NCBI GenBank assembly: GCA_965153455.1
Contig: OZ234495.1
Location: forward strand, 19,712,875-19,776,874
DNA length: 64,000 bases
Reading direction: 5' to 3'
Origin: Sphagnum compactum
Lineage: Eukaryota; Bryophyta; Sphagnopsida; Sphagnales
The notes under the pieces are model-generated. The model did not search any database and was not told the origin of the DNA. It saw only the letters and a list, made by a program, of their open reading frames with translations. This document shows, one piece after another, positions 1 through 12,059 of the stretch; position 1 is the first letter of the stretch, and every line of letters starts with the position of its first letter. Made by a program: the position numbers and the translations under genes.

Positions 1-2964
1 GTTGCTTTTAGAAATGCATTAGAAATTCAGGATGAAGATTCTTTATATAGGTTTGCCCTGATATTGAGCAGATTATCATTCCACTCCTCTACTCCCACTG
101 GTGGGAGCTGATGATGTCAGTGGTGAGCAATGGCAGCCAGTCGCTGACATTCATGTTGAAGGTGTTGGTCTGATACTTTGTGAGTGAGAAACATTATTAG
201 CAAACTCATTCTTGTCATGTGTTTTCTTGGTCTGACCAGAGCTGACAAAATGATTGCTTTATGAAGTGTTATTGTAGAGTCTTCTCTGCAATCTCATAGA
301 TATTCCTGTTGGAAACTTTTGCAGTTGGTGTTAACCCTCTCCCATACTTGAGACCTAGCAAAACATGAGTGAAATAAACAGAGCATATGATGTTCAGAAT
401 ATGTGCAATTGTCCTTTTCTTCTGATTTTGCATTCCCATGCTTTCTACCCTGGAGGTTGGCAGTGTGATTAGCATAGAAATATTTGGTTTGGCTGTAGTG
501 CTGTGGTTGGTGAATAGGCATCCATGTTTCAAAGTCTTGGGCATGACTACATTACAGAAGGCTGCATGCAATTTCATGGAAGTGTCGAGGTGGAACATTC
601 CTTAAGTGTCATGTACTGCTAGTGTTTGTTGAATTATATTCTTTGGTTCCATAGGTCCCTTGGTTCAGGGTAGTTGAGAGCCCTGCTGTCCTCGTGCAGA
701 GGACATAGGACTTGGGGCATCACTCACTTACCTATGTGACTTGTGACAGCCCATGACTTTGGCAGAACCAAATCTGCTGCTTAAGCAATTTGGGCTTTAC
801 ATTTCTTATGGGGTTGACAGGCTTTTTGAGGGTGATCCTCCAGTGCTGGTTGAAACACAAACAAGAGGATATGGGAAGATGCCTCCTTGTAACCATGCAA
901 TGACAGCTGATGCTGCTTTCACATCATGTGCTTGCACATTTCAGGAGAAAATCAGATTGTTATGGATGTTTTAGTGTTCATTGGCATTAGTGTCTATTGT
1001 ATTGATCATAAGCTGGTGACTGGTGACCAGTTTTTGATGGTAACTGCTGTGTTGGCAGCAATGGCTATATTGATAAGGGGTGATGTGACCTTCTTAATAG
1101 TGCTTTCAAGTGGGAATTTTGTTATGGAGTTGTCTGGGAAGCAGCACATTTTGTGTTCCATTTACACTTCACATCTTGCAATTGCAAGTCCATGCACTGC
1201 TGGGAGCTATGGAAGTAAGTGGGGATGTTATGGTGGCTGGTCACTATCATACATGTTGCTGTTACAGGTCACCGAACATGTATCTGACTGTCACTATTGT
1301 TTAAATTGCCCCTAAGTTCTCCCTATATTTTCTAAGGTTTGGGCTTGTATTTTTTTCTTGTTCACTGATTTATTGTTGGATCTGAAATCTCTACACCCTT
1401 TTGATTCAGTCATCTCTCAATTTTGTTCAGGTTGACTTAGATCAAATCATGGAGAAGTTTTTGATACTACTGAGATTATTTTGCAACTACAATTTCTGTC
1501 AGATTGGCCTCAAGTGCAGTCCATCTTAAATCCTGAAGCTGTACATGTGCATTTCTTGCATTATTATGTGTCCTCATCGGCCACTCTGGGACAACTGCCT
1601 GCATTTGTTGGATTCACACTTTCAGTGGGATTACTGCATAGTAGTATGTCTGAAGAGATCTCGGAAGTAAACCTTGTACTCTCCTCACCATTATCATTGA
1701 TGTTACAATGCATTGTTGTTGGTGGTATGAGGATTTGGATTTACGCAAGCCCCTCAATGCTTCTCAACAGGGTTCTACTGTGTTTCATGCACAGGTTCTA
1801 AAATTGTGTTTGTGTGATAACATAGGGGGAGCTTTTTAGTATTGAATCCTCTTGCTTGACTCAATGCAGAGTTTGGCTGTCTTGCTGTGATCCTTACAGT
1901 CTCTGGAAGCTGAAAAGTTTGATTATACCTTTTGATATGCCAATTTGATTGTGTGCTGATAGCTTTCTTTCTTTCTTTCAGGTTTTAGGTCATGATCTGT
2001 GAAAGCTGAGTTTGCTGTGTTGCTTGACAGTTCCCTCATGGCTTCCTCAATTTGAGACTTGCTGAATCATTCAAATGGCTTGTGTCCTGTGTGTTGTTCA
2101 TTAGGTTGACTTGGCATGTTCAATGTCCAATGAGCTGTGACATTTAATGTGCTTGATGACTTCGATCTCTGGGTTAACTTGCTGCAATCCATGGTGTTTT
2201 TCAGGGAATATTACCTTAAGGTTAAGAGAGCCCAGCTTGTATTTGGTGACTGTGTTCTTCTGGCCCTCCAGTTGACAACTCCAACTTTTGTGACACATTG
2301 TTCTTTTGAAACCCTTCAAGATTGCATCAGTCTTGTTTGAGAATTGAATTTTGTACTTTGAAATGTGCAAAAATCTTCTGGATGCTGGTCTTTCCTAGTC
2401 GTGAAGCTAATGTGTGCTATGTATTAGGGGCTCATTTATTTCCATCTTCTTTGCCCCTCCCAAGTGGTTTTACGTTGTCTATGTTATCTTTCACACCAGA
2501 TAGTACATGACATGTTTGTGCATGCATGGTGTGTTTTCTTGAATGTGTCTGGTTTTAATTGGAATCATTCTCTTGTGGTTTGGGGTCCAGTGAGTGCGGA
2601 ATGTGGGTATCCACACACCTCCCAACTTCAGTGAGGTGGTCAATCAATCAACTCACAGCAGAATTGAGGGGTGAAGGTTGGGTTTTCAATTTGAAAAGAT
2701 TTCAGTTCTACAGACTGGCACCAAGCTGTCTGAAATCTTAGTTGTGATCAGTGGTGTTGTATAATGGATGAGGGCATGTACCCAAGAAAGGGTCCTCCAC
2801 TCATTGCAAGAAACTACTAGAAACCTCCTCTGAGTCCAGGGGATTTCTTTAAAATTACACGCAGTTTTGGGAAAAATCTTTGCTGTGCTTAAGCCCCTCT
2901 CAGTTCTGGTCTGCTTTGGTTAGACATTATTGTGAGTGTTCAGTGTTAGCAAATCACAAAAGAA
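1..2964 (+). promoter_or_regulatory. Long untranslated leader (exons plus introns) of receptor copy A
   Basis: No convincing protein is seen here. The short open frames at 753-974 and 926-1,315 recur in copy B only because the DNA is duplicated. The stretch lies directly upstream of the signal-peptide ATG at 2,965 and is T-rich with several pyrimidine tracts followed by AG, as expected for a spliced leader. Parts of it resemble the leader of the kinase gene at 51,700-52,400, including the box C/D-like element and the following CCCATAGATAT-type segment. Where transcription starts is not visible because the left end lies outside the window. Confidence 0.5.
95..190 (+). ncRNA. Box C/D snoRNA-like element in leader (copy A)
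   Basis: A C-box-like TGATGA (109-114) and a D-box-like CTGA (170-173) are separated by 55 nt. The same 55-nt spacing recurs in the diverged copies at 51,755 and 52,203. The 12 bases before the D box (GAAGGTGTTGGT) are nearly invariant. Short outer arms, CACT and AGTG, could pair. No target RNA is recognised, so a conserved untranslated exon is an equally possible reading. Confidence 0.35.
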
Positions 2965-5900
2965 ATGAAGTGGCTATTGAAGAGCTTTCAAATCTTAGTC
3001 CCAGTCTTGGCTTGTCTTGTAAACAACTTGAACCTGGCTGAGGCTGTGGATCGTTGCGATGCAAACAATCCATGTACCGATCCTACTGCACCTTGCTGCA
3101 GTGAGTGGGGGTACTGTGGGTCCGACAAGTATTATTGCGGTAAGGGTTGTCAGAGCCAGTGTGAACTTCCGTCGTCTCCCTTACCTTCCAAGTCCGCATG
3201 CGGCAGGGAGGCGTCCAATGCTTTGTGCCCTACTGCTGAAAATCCATGCTGCAGCCAGCATGGCTACTGTGGGAACGACACCGAATATTGCGGTTATGGA
3301 TGTCAGAGTCAATGTGATAGTGGAGGTTTGTCTTCTCTTCCCTCTTCAGGGTCTTCATTCTTGTTTTTGGGGGGGAGGGGGTTTCTAAATTTACTCTTCT
3401 TTCCTATGTTGTCCAATACCTATATTATCCAACCATGCATAATTTGCACTAGACATACCAATATGATCACAGCTTGGATACTCACTAAAAGCTAGAAAGT
3501 CAACTTGCACATATGTAGTGAACATATTAATTAAGATTTTGCAAAATTGATTTATATGTACACTGTACATTGGTATGCAGCACCAACAACGTCAAGAGCT
3601 TGGGTTTGGAAGCTAATTGTAATGGGTATCATTATCCCTGTAGCGGCAGGTGTTTTCATTGTTGTGTTCTTCATCATGCCAAGGTGCAAGAGTGAAATTG
3701 ATAGTGACATGCCAGAGGGAATTGAATTTCCACCACTTCTGGATGGCTCTAGCTATGACACCCAAAATGAATCCGAGCACAAGGTATGTATTTGTTTCTA
3801 TGCATGCATTCGGTTGAAACTAATTTTGATTGTCAACAATCAGTGGACGACAATTCTTGGACCAAAATTAAATATTTGATGTAGCATGGTACCTAGTTTG
3901 TAGTTTTGGAAATGCCATGAGCCTAAATTTTTTTCCTAAATTATGAGAACTTCCAAAAAATGATGAAAATATTTCATTAAACAAAAATGCAATTTTTAGA
4001 ATGACTTGTTCTCAGATCACATTAGTTTTTTTAATCGTTGCTTCATCTTAAGTAACCTTTTAATTCTTGACATATTTCCACACTAATTTGAAGTTCCTAC
4101 ATTCTTTGGCAATCTACAATGTAATGTGTTAGAGAGGAATTCATCATTAGCCAAACATATAAACATTTAAAACCAATTTTCTTTATATTATGGTTTATAT
4201 TAGTTTGACTTATTCTAATTGCCTTTTGACTACTTGTAGCCGGTGCACGATCTAAATCCAAGTTGCACGTCATCTACCCCTAATTTAGTCATTATACTTT
4301 TCCATGGCATCACATTTGGGCAAAACAATGAGTGGAAGACAACATGGACAACTAGGGAGACAAATGCAGTGTGTTGGCCACAAGAATGGTTGCCCCAAGA
4401 CTTGGACGGAGAAACTCGAATTTTCTCTTTGTCATACGATGCAAGTTTTCATGGTGTCCACGACGATGTGACAGAGATTGGACAAAATCTCATTCAAAGC
4501 TTGGTGGACTCAAGAGAGTAAGTCTTCCCAACCCCTTGTAGAAGTCCGCCACCCTTTATATATCTAAAAATGTTTTCTTACAACTTAAGATGAGATACAT
4601 AACCACTAGCACAAATCAATTTTCTCATGTAGGAGGAGCTCTCATGTAGCTTTTTGTAGAACCACATGTTTGAGATTACGTTACACAAGTGCATACATAT
4701 ATAGCCTTTAATATTTGCATGGACCTAAAAGTGTAAGGTAAAGCCCCATGAACCCAAGCTCTTGTCCATGGGCTTTTACATGGTGTAAAAATGGGGCGTG
4801 GCTTCTAATTTTTTATTTACTTCTTGTGATATCCAATGGGTATCTGCCAGGCATCATGGGGGAAAAAAAATGGCCACCAACCTTTACTAAAATTGGAAAG
4901 CCCTTGGAGGTGGGCTTTTGGCTTTTGTAAAGCCCAACAACCATAATATGCTTTGTTAGAGTATCTCCAAATACACTACAAAAATCTGGCTAGGTTTTTA
5001 TGTCAATCTGGAAAATAATTAGTAACAAATTCTAATTCACATAGCCTACATGATGTACCACGTTTCATGTAGAAACTTAAAGGAATTGAACTTTGGTTGG
5101 TTAACATAAATTGTACTATTTCAATCTCATCATTAACTGAAAACTTGTTTGAAATATACTACGATAAGCTACAACAAGACAAAATCACCATATCATGAGG
5201 CATTGACTGCACCCTTGTTAAGAAAAAAGAGGAACTTTTGTGCAAATAGAAGATTAATGACCCTTAACATGGTTGTTGGTAGGACATGTATTTGGATCCA
5301 ATAAGAGATAGACTTGAAACTATGAACTGGTAACTATCTCATGATTATTCGTCTTGAGTCATTTGCAATTGTCGTAAATTATAGCCCATTGAATAATTTA
5401 GTCAGTAAATTCTTTTATATGGAGAATTGTGAATATTGTTTATAATGCACTATGTTTTTTATTCATAAAGTGTTTATAATATTAATAAGTGTTAACTAAA
5501 ATTGTATCAAGGACTAACTAAGATGATGATTTGCACTTTACATGTGTAGCTACCAGGAGCTTTGGGGAGGACGGATAATATTAATTGGACATAGTTTTGG
5601 AGGTCTTGTAATCAAAAGCTTGGTGGTTGAAATTGGGAAACGCAAGTTAGCAGCAGCAAAAAATGATTTTGAAAAAAGAACGAAGATGAATTGCACTAGG
5701 TTTTTGAAAAACCTTTCGGGGATAGTGTTTTACAGTGTACCACATTCTGGCACTCCACCCAAGTTTAGGGATTATTACATGGAACGATATCGAAGGATCA
5801 ACTCCAATACAAAGGGTGTAGCCAAATCTGGCTTTTGGGCTAATGTTGACATGTTTAATCGACGATATCAAAGGATCAACTCCAATACAAAGGATGTAGC

Positions 5901-6894
5901 CAAATCTGGCTTTTGGGCTAATGTTGACATGTTTAATCGACAAATGAGCGAGCTTACGGTGGCTTTTGACGACTCCATAGAAAGTGACCTCATCATATAT
6001 GCATTTTTGGAGACACAACCGATAAACAAAAAATGGGTAAGCATTCCACGAAACCTCTTGGTTACAGTATTCAATCAAACTCAACAAAAATTTGGAACTA
6101 TTCAATTTCAAGTGTCATAGAGCTAATTGTTGTTAGTTGCATATGAATGTCTTGTTCACTAAATGTATTGTTGAGGGCAAATTGCTTATTTGAAATAGGT
6201 TTGCAGAAGGATTCAAAAACAATTTCCTAATTTTACATTGAACTTCATTTAGGTAATTTGAAGGAAAAATGCAAAACTTATTGTTACTCAAGGTATTATG
6301 CAAAATATAGGTAGTACCATAGTAACTTGGCAACTTCAACACTAATTATATTATTTTCAGAAATTTCAAAATTTTCAAATAATATTTTTCACCTAAAACG
6401 GAAAATTTGTGAAGGAGATTAAAGACTCTTTGAGAATATTATATTTTCTACCAAATTTAGTTAATTATTTGATAGACGCGTGTTGAAGCTGCCATTATAT
6501 TACTGTATTGAACAAGTTATGTAAGATCAAACAATTTCCAATACCATAGTGACCCCTTCTGTAAATGGTAATCATGTTAGAAAATGAATATAACATGATA
6601 GCAATATTTACTCACTATTTTAAATTGTACTTTTAACAAGATATATTTAAAATAATGAACACATAGTTGTAGTAATATATTGAAGGAATGTGGCATGTGC
6701 AGGGAATTTTAGTGCCACTTGCCTCAGCTCAAATAGGGGCGAAACACAATTTCTACAAGATTGAAACTGCCAATCATTTCACAACTTGCAAGCCTAAAGA
6801 CAAAAATGACCCCATGTATAAAATATTATTGGAAGTTTTGGAACGTTGTGTTAAGGCTGACACTAGGGCTGATATATCATTCAATGATCTTTAG
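2965..6894 (+). CDS. Membrane receptor-like protein: signal peptide, two hevein domains, TM helix, SERAC1-like alpha/beta-hydrolase
   Basis: Five exons join with matching phases: 2965-3325, 3581-3783, 4240-4517, 5550-6036 and 6703-6894, giving about 506 residues. All introns are GT-AG. Residues 1-27 form a signal peptide. Hevein-type (CBM18) domains lie at 31-66 and 79-117, each with all eight cysteines and the CCS-x-aromatic core that binds chitin oligomers. A hydrophobic helix at 132-153 is followed by RCK, implying an outside-in orientation. The cytoplasmic part is an alpha/beta-hydrolase of the SERAC1/HNL type: an early strand leading to FHG, nucleophile elbow GHSFGG with Ser296, and a C-terminal ANHFTTCKP motif with the likely catalytic His468. 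The acid residue is not obvious. A 26-residue segment before QMSEL is duplicated. The inferred role is chitin perception coupled to an esterase-like domain. The domains are clear; the function is inference. Confidence 0.85.
5788..5943 (+). repeat. In-frame 78-bp tandem duplication inside the hydrolase exon (copy A)
   Basis: Two units of 78 bp (5788-5865 and 5866-5943) encode the segment Y-x-R-INSNTK through [10 protein letters not shown] twice. Copy B has one unit at this place. Copy C has two units, but with a 75-bp period and a different junction. The segment lies between the nucleophile elbow and the catalytic His, where hydrolases of this fold usually carry a variable lid. Confidence 0.9.
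6873..6894 (+). other. Deletion junction giving copy A a different C-terminus
   Basis: At TATATCA (6873-6879) copy A lacks 558 bp that copies B and C carry between two TATATCA repeats (34,778 and 35,336 in B; 57,918 and 58,476 in C). A therefore ends DISFNDL, while B and C end DISRKLD. The 7-bp direct repeat fits microhomology-mediated deletion in A. No terminal inverted repeats are seen in the 558 bp. Confidence 0.85.
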
Positions 6895-7129
6895 GTCAGT
6901 TCACATTTAGGGGTAGGCTATCAAAAAATAGAAAAAAAAGTGTAAGTTAACCTAAATAGTTAGGGTTTATTTTTAGGTTAGTTAGGTTACTTTTAAGGTT
7001 AGTGGGAGTAGTTACCATTGTGGGCAATATGGTGTTCACATTACACACTTTAAGTAAGGTAGGTAGGACATGTGTCGTGTTATTATTAACCTATCATTTA
7101 AAGATTGCGAACACACTCATGACGAGGTA

Positions 7130-7780
7130 AGTTCTTTCCCTCCCAACTCATTTGCATCATTACCTTTTTTTTATGTGTGCGAAGCTCTTTTAAACTTTGT
7201 TTATGTAATTTTTCGTTGTTCCTCAATTTTCATTTTCGTACTTTCGATTGTCCAATTCCTTGTGTTGTTTTTGCATGCAAAGCTCCTCCGAGCTCTATTG
7301 TTGTAATTCCTCCTTGCTCCTGAATTTCTTTTTTCAATTTTTGGTTGTGTAAGTTTTGTGTTCATTTCGCATGCAAAGTTCCTTCGAACTCTATTGTTGT
7401 AACTTTCTTTGCTCTCAACTTTTCATTTTCTTGCTTTGATTATGGAGCTCCTTTGTGTTCTTTTTGTGTGCAAAACTCCTCCAACTTATGTTCATAAAGC
7501 TTTTCATTGTTCTTCAAGTTTCAATTTCCTACTTTCGATTGTGCAGCTCCTCATTGTTCTTTTCACGTCCAAAGTCCATAAGCTCTATTGATGTAACTCC
7601 TTGCTTTTAGTTCTTTTTTTTTATTTTTGATTGTGTAACTCTTATGTTCTTTTTGCGTGTGAGGCTCCTTAGAGCTCTATTGTTATAGCTCCTCCTTGTT
7701 CCTAACTTTTTAATTGTGGAGTTCTTATGCTTTCCATGTGCAAAGTTCCTTTAAACTATGATCGTTTCTGCACTTTATAA
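7130..7780. repeat. Degenerate tandem repeats, about 90-130 bp, T-rich
   Basis: A core resembling GCAAAGCTCCTCCGAGCTC followed by TATTGTTGTAACTCCT and a T-rich tail recurs about six times (near 7,275, 7,370, 7,470, 7,570, 7,660 and 7,740) with drift. The open frames across it (7070-7306, 7409-7591) are low-complexity by-products. Equivalent arrays occur at 35,590-36,240 and 58,730-59,370. Confidence 0.7.
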
Positions 7781-8590
7781 TGCGGCCATTACAAGTGGTT
7801 ATTCTTACACAATTTTTGTAAGTTGTTTTATAGATTTAAGGTTTGATTCTACAAGGTTTCAACATAGCATAATTTAACCTTCTGTTTGAAGCTCCAATGC
7901 CTCTTCTGGAAGATGTTTGGTTTATTTTTGAAATGATGCATCATAGAATTGTTCTTCACTAGTACTAAGTTTCGTGTGTGTGATATTATGGGGAGTAGAA
8001 AATTTGGCGACTAGGTTAAAGCAGGATCAACCACCTCTAATATTCACACTTTTTGATGACGTAGTACAATAATCACAAAGTGGATTGAACATTTTCATAT
8101 TAATATGAAATTTGTCCATCATTTGATAGAGAAGTTAAAACCTTTCATGGGTAGATGCAAGCTACAATGGTTCATTTTTGTGATGAAACAATGTTTTTTC
8201 TTTGAGTACCTTTTATTCAAATGCATGTGATGATTAATATATCCATAGATCTACTAATTGGGACTTGAATTAAGATTATGGAGAGTTTTGTGCGGTTATT
8301 TATTGATAAAAAAATTCATTTGTTAATAGTAATGGACTTTTGAAGTTGAAAAATATAGATTGGTTGTTTGACTAGAACATCACAAAATTGAAAAATTTAT
8401 ATTGATTCACATTTCAAATTTGTTATTGAGACTTAATATATAGTGTAATACAAGATGATAAACTCATATGAAGAATCTTTTTTTTTTTAAAAATTAATCG
8501 TTTAATAGTTAAGGACTTTTGAATGGTGAAATTTCATCATATTTTCAAGTGCAACATTTTTTCGATTGTTACAACCAAATGTTATGCATA
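7780..8590. other. Shared non-coding downstream sequence of the duplication
   Basis: This AT-rich stretch is present in all three copies. No gene, RNA or repeat ends are recognised. Copy B loses homology at the equivalent of about 8,550. Copy C carries an extra 184-bp insertion within it. Confidence 0.5.
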
Positions 8591-9990
8591 GTTTCAGCCA
8601 GATTGCAAATGAGCATGTCGGCCCACTCTTCATCACTAAACTTCTGCATATCAAAATAAATCATTACCTTCCAACAAGGATTTTGCATTTTTGTGTTGGT
8701 GGCAAAAACCATTTGTGTTAATCTTGCAATTTAGGTTTGATCAACTATTTGGTGTGTCTATCAAATGACTAAATCCAATGGAATAAACAAGTGCACTCCT
8801 TATCAACCATTTTAATGGAAGAATCCCCAAAAACATAAACAATTATAACAACATTCCAATTGGCTTGTGCACTATCAGCCATGAATCCCTTAAAATTTGG
8901 TTTTGGAAACTCATTCTTCACCATCATCTTATTATACTTTGTTCACATGATTTGCTGAGCTTCGGTATCCTTAGACTACATGTCACAAATTGCAATGGTC
9001 ATCACTTTATAGTAAGTAAGATCATACACATGATAAGCCATAGTTGTCCAACCAACAATGCACTTCACATGATCAAACATGATCCAAGTGTTGTGCAAAT
9101 CCCATGTAGGTTGCATTCGCATGACGAGGTTTGCTCCATTCCCCACACCATTTATCAACATTTTGAAAATGAAAACATTGTCCTACAACTTGTCCTAGGA
9201 AGCAACACTTTTGAATGTAGTCATAACAACTTTTGGACTTTCATTCAAGGATGCTATCAATATAGCCACACCCTAAATGATGCTTGAAAGTAGCAATTCG
9301 GTTACAAATGTTGGGTGAACTCAGTTTAGAAAATTTATCTTGGATCTACTTTAGCTGTTCGTCCTTCAAAAGCTCCACATGGCCATCACCACTATCATTG
9401 AATGAATGCGTAACCAAGAACGTCTTGCTAACACTTATTGAAATTGTAAATATTCACATCAGGCATGCAATTGACCTCCTCTACAATCAACCTTTTAATC
9501 TCATCCATAGATACCCTTCACTTGCCATTCGCCACATGATGTTTGTGGAGCCAAAGATGAATCATTATTCTTGAGATTAATTGGAGTCTATGCACAACAT
9601 TATAAATTTGTCCATTACAATCCACGACATAGAGAGGAAGAACATGACATAATTTGGATGCAAAGGAGGAATCGGATGGAAATAGTGCAATTTGGCCTAC
9701 GACTGGAATATGTGTGCACTTATCACACAAGAAGATTTCATTGTGAAAAGAAGTGCGCACAAACTTCTCATAGTTTTTTTACACACACCATAAGTGACCC
9801 AAGCAACAAGCCCTCCTAAAGCTAAGCCCAAAACTATTTTTTATATTAGTTATGAGCACCTTGCACCAAGCATGGCCATTGTACTTTCTATCCATGCATT
9901 TGCGAAGGCTTGTGAACAATCAAAAGCATGGGTGGCTTGAAAATGACATCTCCATCGAAAGCAATCGACAAGAACCAAATTTTTTAAAGA
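8590..9990 (-). pseudogene. Decayed transposon-like protein gene
   Basis: On the minus strand, frame pieces with occasional stops can be read in order. The piece at 8976-9161 contains MQPTWDLHNTWIMFDHVK and VYDLTYYKVMTIA. After a stop, the same frame continues with FKGFMADSAQANWN and later VDKECTCLFHW (about 8,790-8,900). These motifs resemble a repeated hypothetical, transposase-like family in early land plants, as far as memory allows; the superfamily is not certain. A piece at 9518-9760 carries CDKC and further unassigned sequence. The plus-strand 140-codon frame at 8865-9287 is its antisense shadow. The relic is also in copy C at about 60,370-61,780, with an extra one-base change. Confidence 0.45.
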
Positions 9991-10329
9991 GGTATCTTGC
10001 TATATTCCAAATTTCGTAATTCCTTGGGGGTATGTCCAGGCAACGCCATAACACGAAGGCAAGAAATATTAGATTAAATATTGCCAGCCGGGTTGTAAGG
10101 TTGTGGTGAATGTGGGGCAATAGATTGAAAAATCACTATTGGTGGTTCAAACGAAGAAGGAAACGCTAAAAGAAAAAGGCCAATATGTGACCAATGCATT
10201 TATAAACTACCTGCGACTATTTGGTTTTGCAACTAAATTTTTGCCTTTTACGACTAATGTGACATCGTGATAACATCAACTGAATCACCTACAACTTAAT
10301 TACAACTAGCCTGCAATTAAATTGGTTTA

Positions 10330-11960
10330 CATCTACATATGGGTTAGATTTATCATCCAATAATAACCATCTAAAATCCCATTAATCACAAACGAAGTGC
10401 TGCTTAATCACAATTGACATATGTATATATACATCAATTATAATAGTTATTTGATTTATGAATAAACTTCATATTCATAAATTTTAATTTATATTTCAAA
10501 TTAACATTCAAAATTTTCATACTATTTTTATTTTAATTAAAATCATTGATAAGATTATTGTAATTATATTAATTCATTACATTAAATTATTTATAATTTA
10601 AAATAATGACTATTCCAACATATAATATTATACCAAATATTTTTAAATTTTAAATAAAAAATAAATTATTTTAATTAATGTATAATTACTATAAAATCAT
10701 AATAATTAGTTTACTTATACATTAATTACTATAAACACATAATTTATAATTCAGCTTAATTATTCATAATTTTCATTTTTAATATTTTTAAAAATAAAAT
10801 ATTTCCAATAGAATTAAATGAATTAATTTAAATTTTATAATTATAAGGATTACATTCCAGTATACTAGAATGTCTAATTATGTATTGATTATAATATATT
10901 ATTGTTTGTTTTGTCATAATATTTTAGAATAATTTTACTGAAAATTTAAAATAATTATAATAAATTATTTTACTTAGTATTTTTACTGCTTATTTAAAAC
11001 GAATAAATAATATTATAACATTAATTTTCACATGAACTAGAATGATAGTTCTTAACCCAAAAAATAACTATTGTATCCACAACACTTATGTTTTAATAAT
11101 AATAAAAACATTTCAGATCCTAGTTGAGAACTTATGTCTTGTAATAAGATTTTTATTTAAAATTTTTATAATAATCTTAAAATAATGAGAAAAGTTGACG
11201 TAATTCCTATATTTAAAAACAAATATACACTATATAATTGTATGTATTACTCATTATTTACTTATTTACAGTGAATTGTTAATATAAAAACATAAAATTT
11301 TATATTAATATTCAATATTCTATAGTAACACAAAATCGGTGTTAAATCATTGTAATTGTTTAATTTATTTGTAAGTTAAAATTACAATACTTGCATAATT
11401 AATTTATAATCAAAATTTATTATTATTATCTATAAATTATAAATTTAATTCTTATTTAATTTTTTAGATTAATGTTATGACCATAACTACATGGATTATA
11501 ATAATAGTGTTTTTTAGTATAATAATTAAATTATTTTTACATTAATTATATTATCTATAATTCGACCAGATTTTTAAAATAAAAAAATACTTTAAAATAT
11601 TTTAATTAATTAATTATTTATGAATTACGTATTAACAAGTTGTGAATAATTAAATAACTAGTTAGTTAAATATTTAAAAAGTTATTAGTTATTTAAATAG
11701 TTGGTAATGAATACTTAATATTTGTAGTGTATAGTCTATATTTTAAATATATGTTAAATTTAATCATTATTATTAAATGATTATTTAATTATCGAATGAG
11801 CCATTTATTTGAATTGTTTAAAAATATAAAAACTAAGAAAAAAAGGCATGAAGAAAATTTTGAAGTTGGAACTTAGTTTGTGAAAAAGTTGCAACTTTAA
11901 AACCTATCCCATATTATTTGTTTTTCATTCCTAGTTTGAACACTATATAAACAAGGAGTG
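10330..11960. other. Extremely AT-rich island
   Basis: About 1.6 kb consists almost entirely of A and T, with many TAATTA, TTATTT and AAATATT strings and no open frame of note. Such DNA can act as a matrix-attachment region or be decayed transposon interior; neither can be decided here. The same island lies at about 62,120-63,750 in copy C. Confidence 0.8.
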
Positions 11961-12059
11961 TGGTCATTGAATTTCACATTAAAAAATGTGTGCACATGGG
12001 ATGAATTTTTCAAAAGGCTTAACCAAAAACGAAAAGGAAATTTATGCACAATTTTAAAC

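Noticed and set aside
753-1315. Open frames of 73 and 129 codons repeated exactly in copy B
   Set aside because: The conservation equals that of the surrounding non-coding leader. No domain or favourable start is present.
8865-9287. 140-codon plus-strand open frame, repeated at 60,652-61,071
   Set aside because: It is antisense to the recognisable transposase-like pieces, and its presence in copy C only reflects the duplication.
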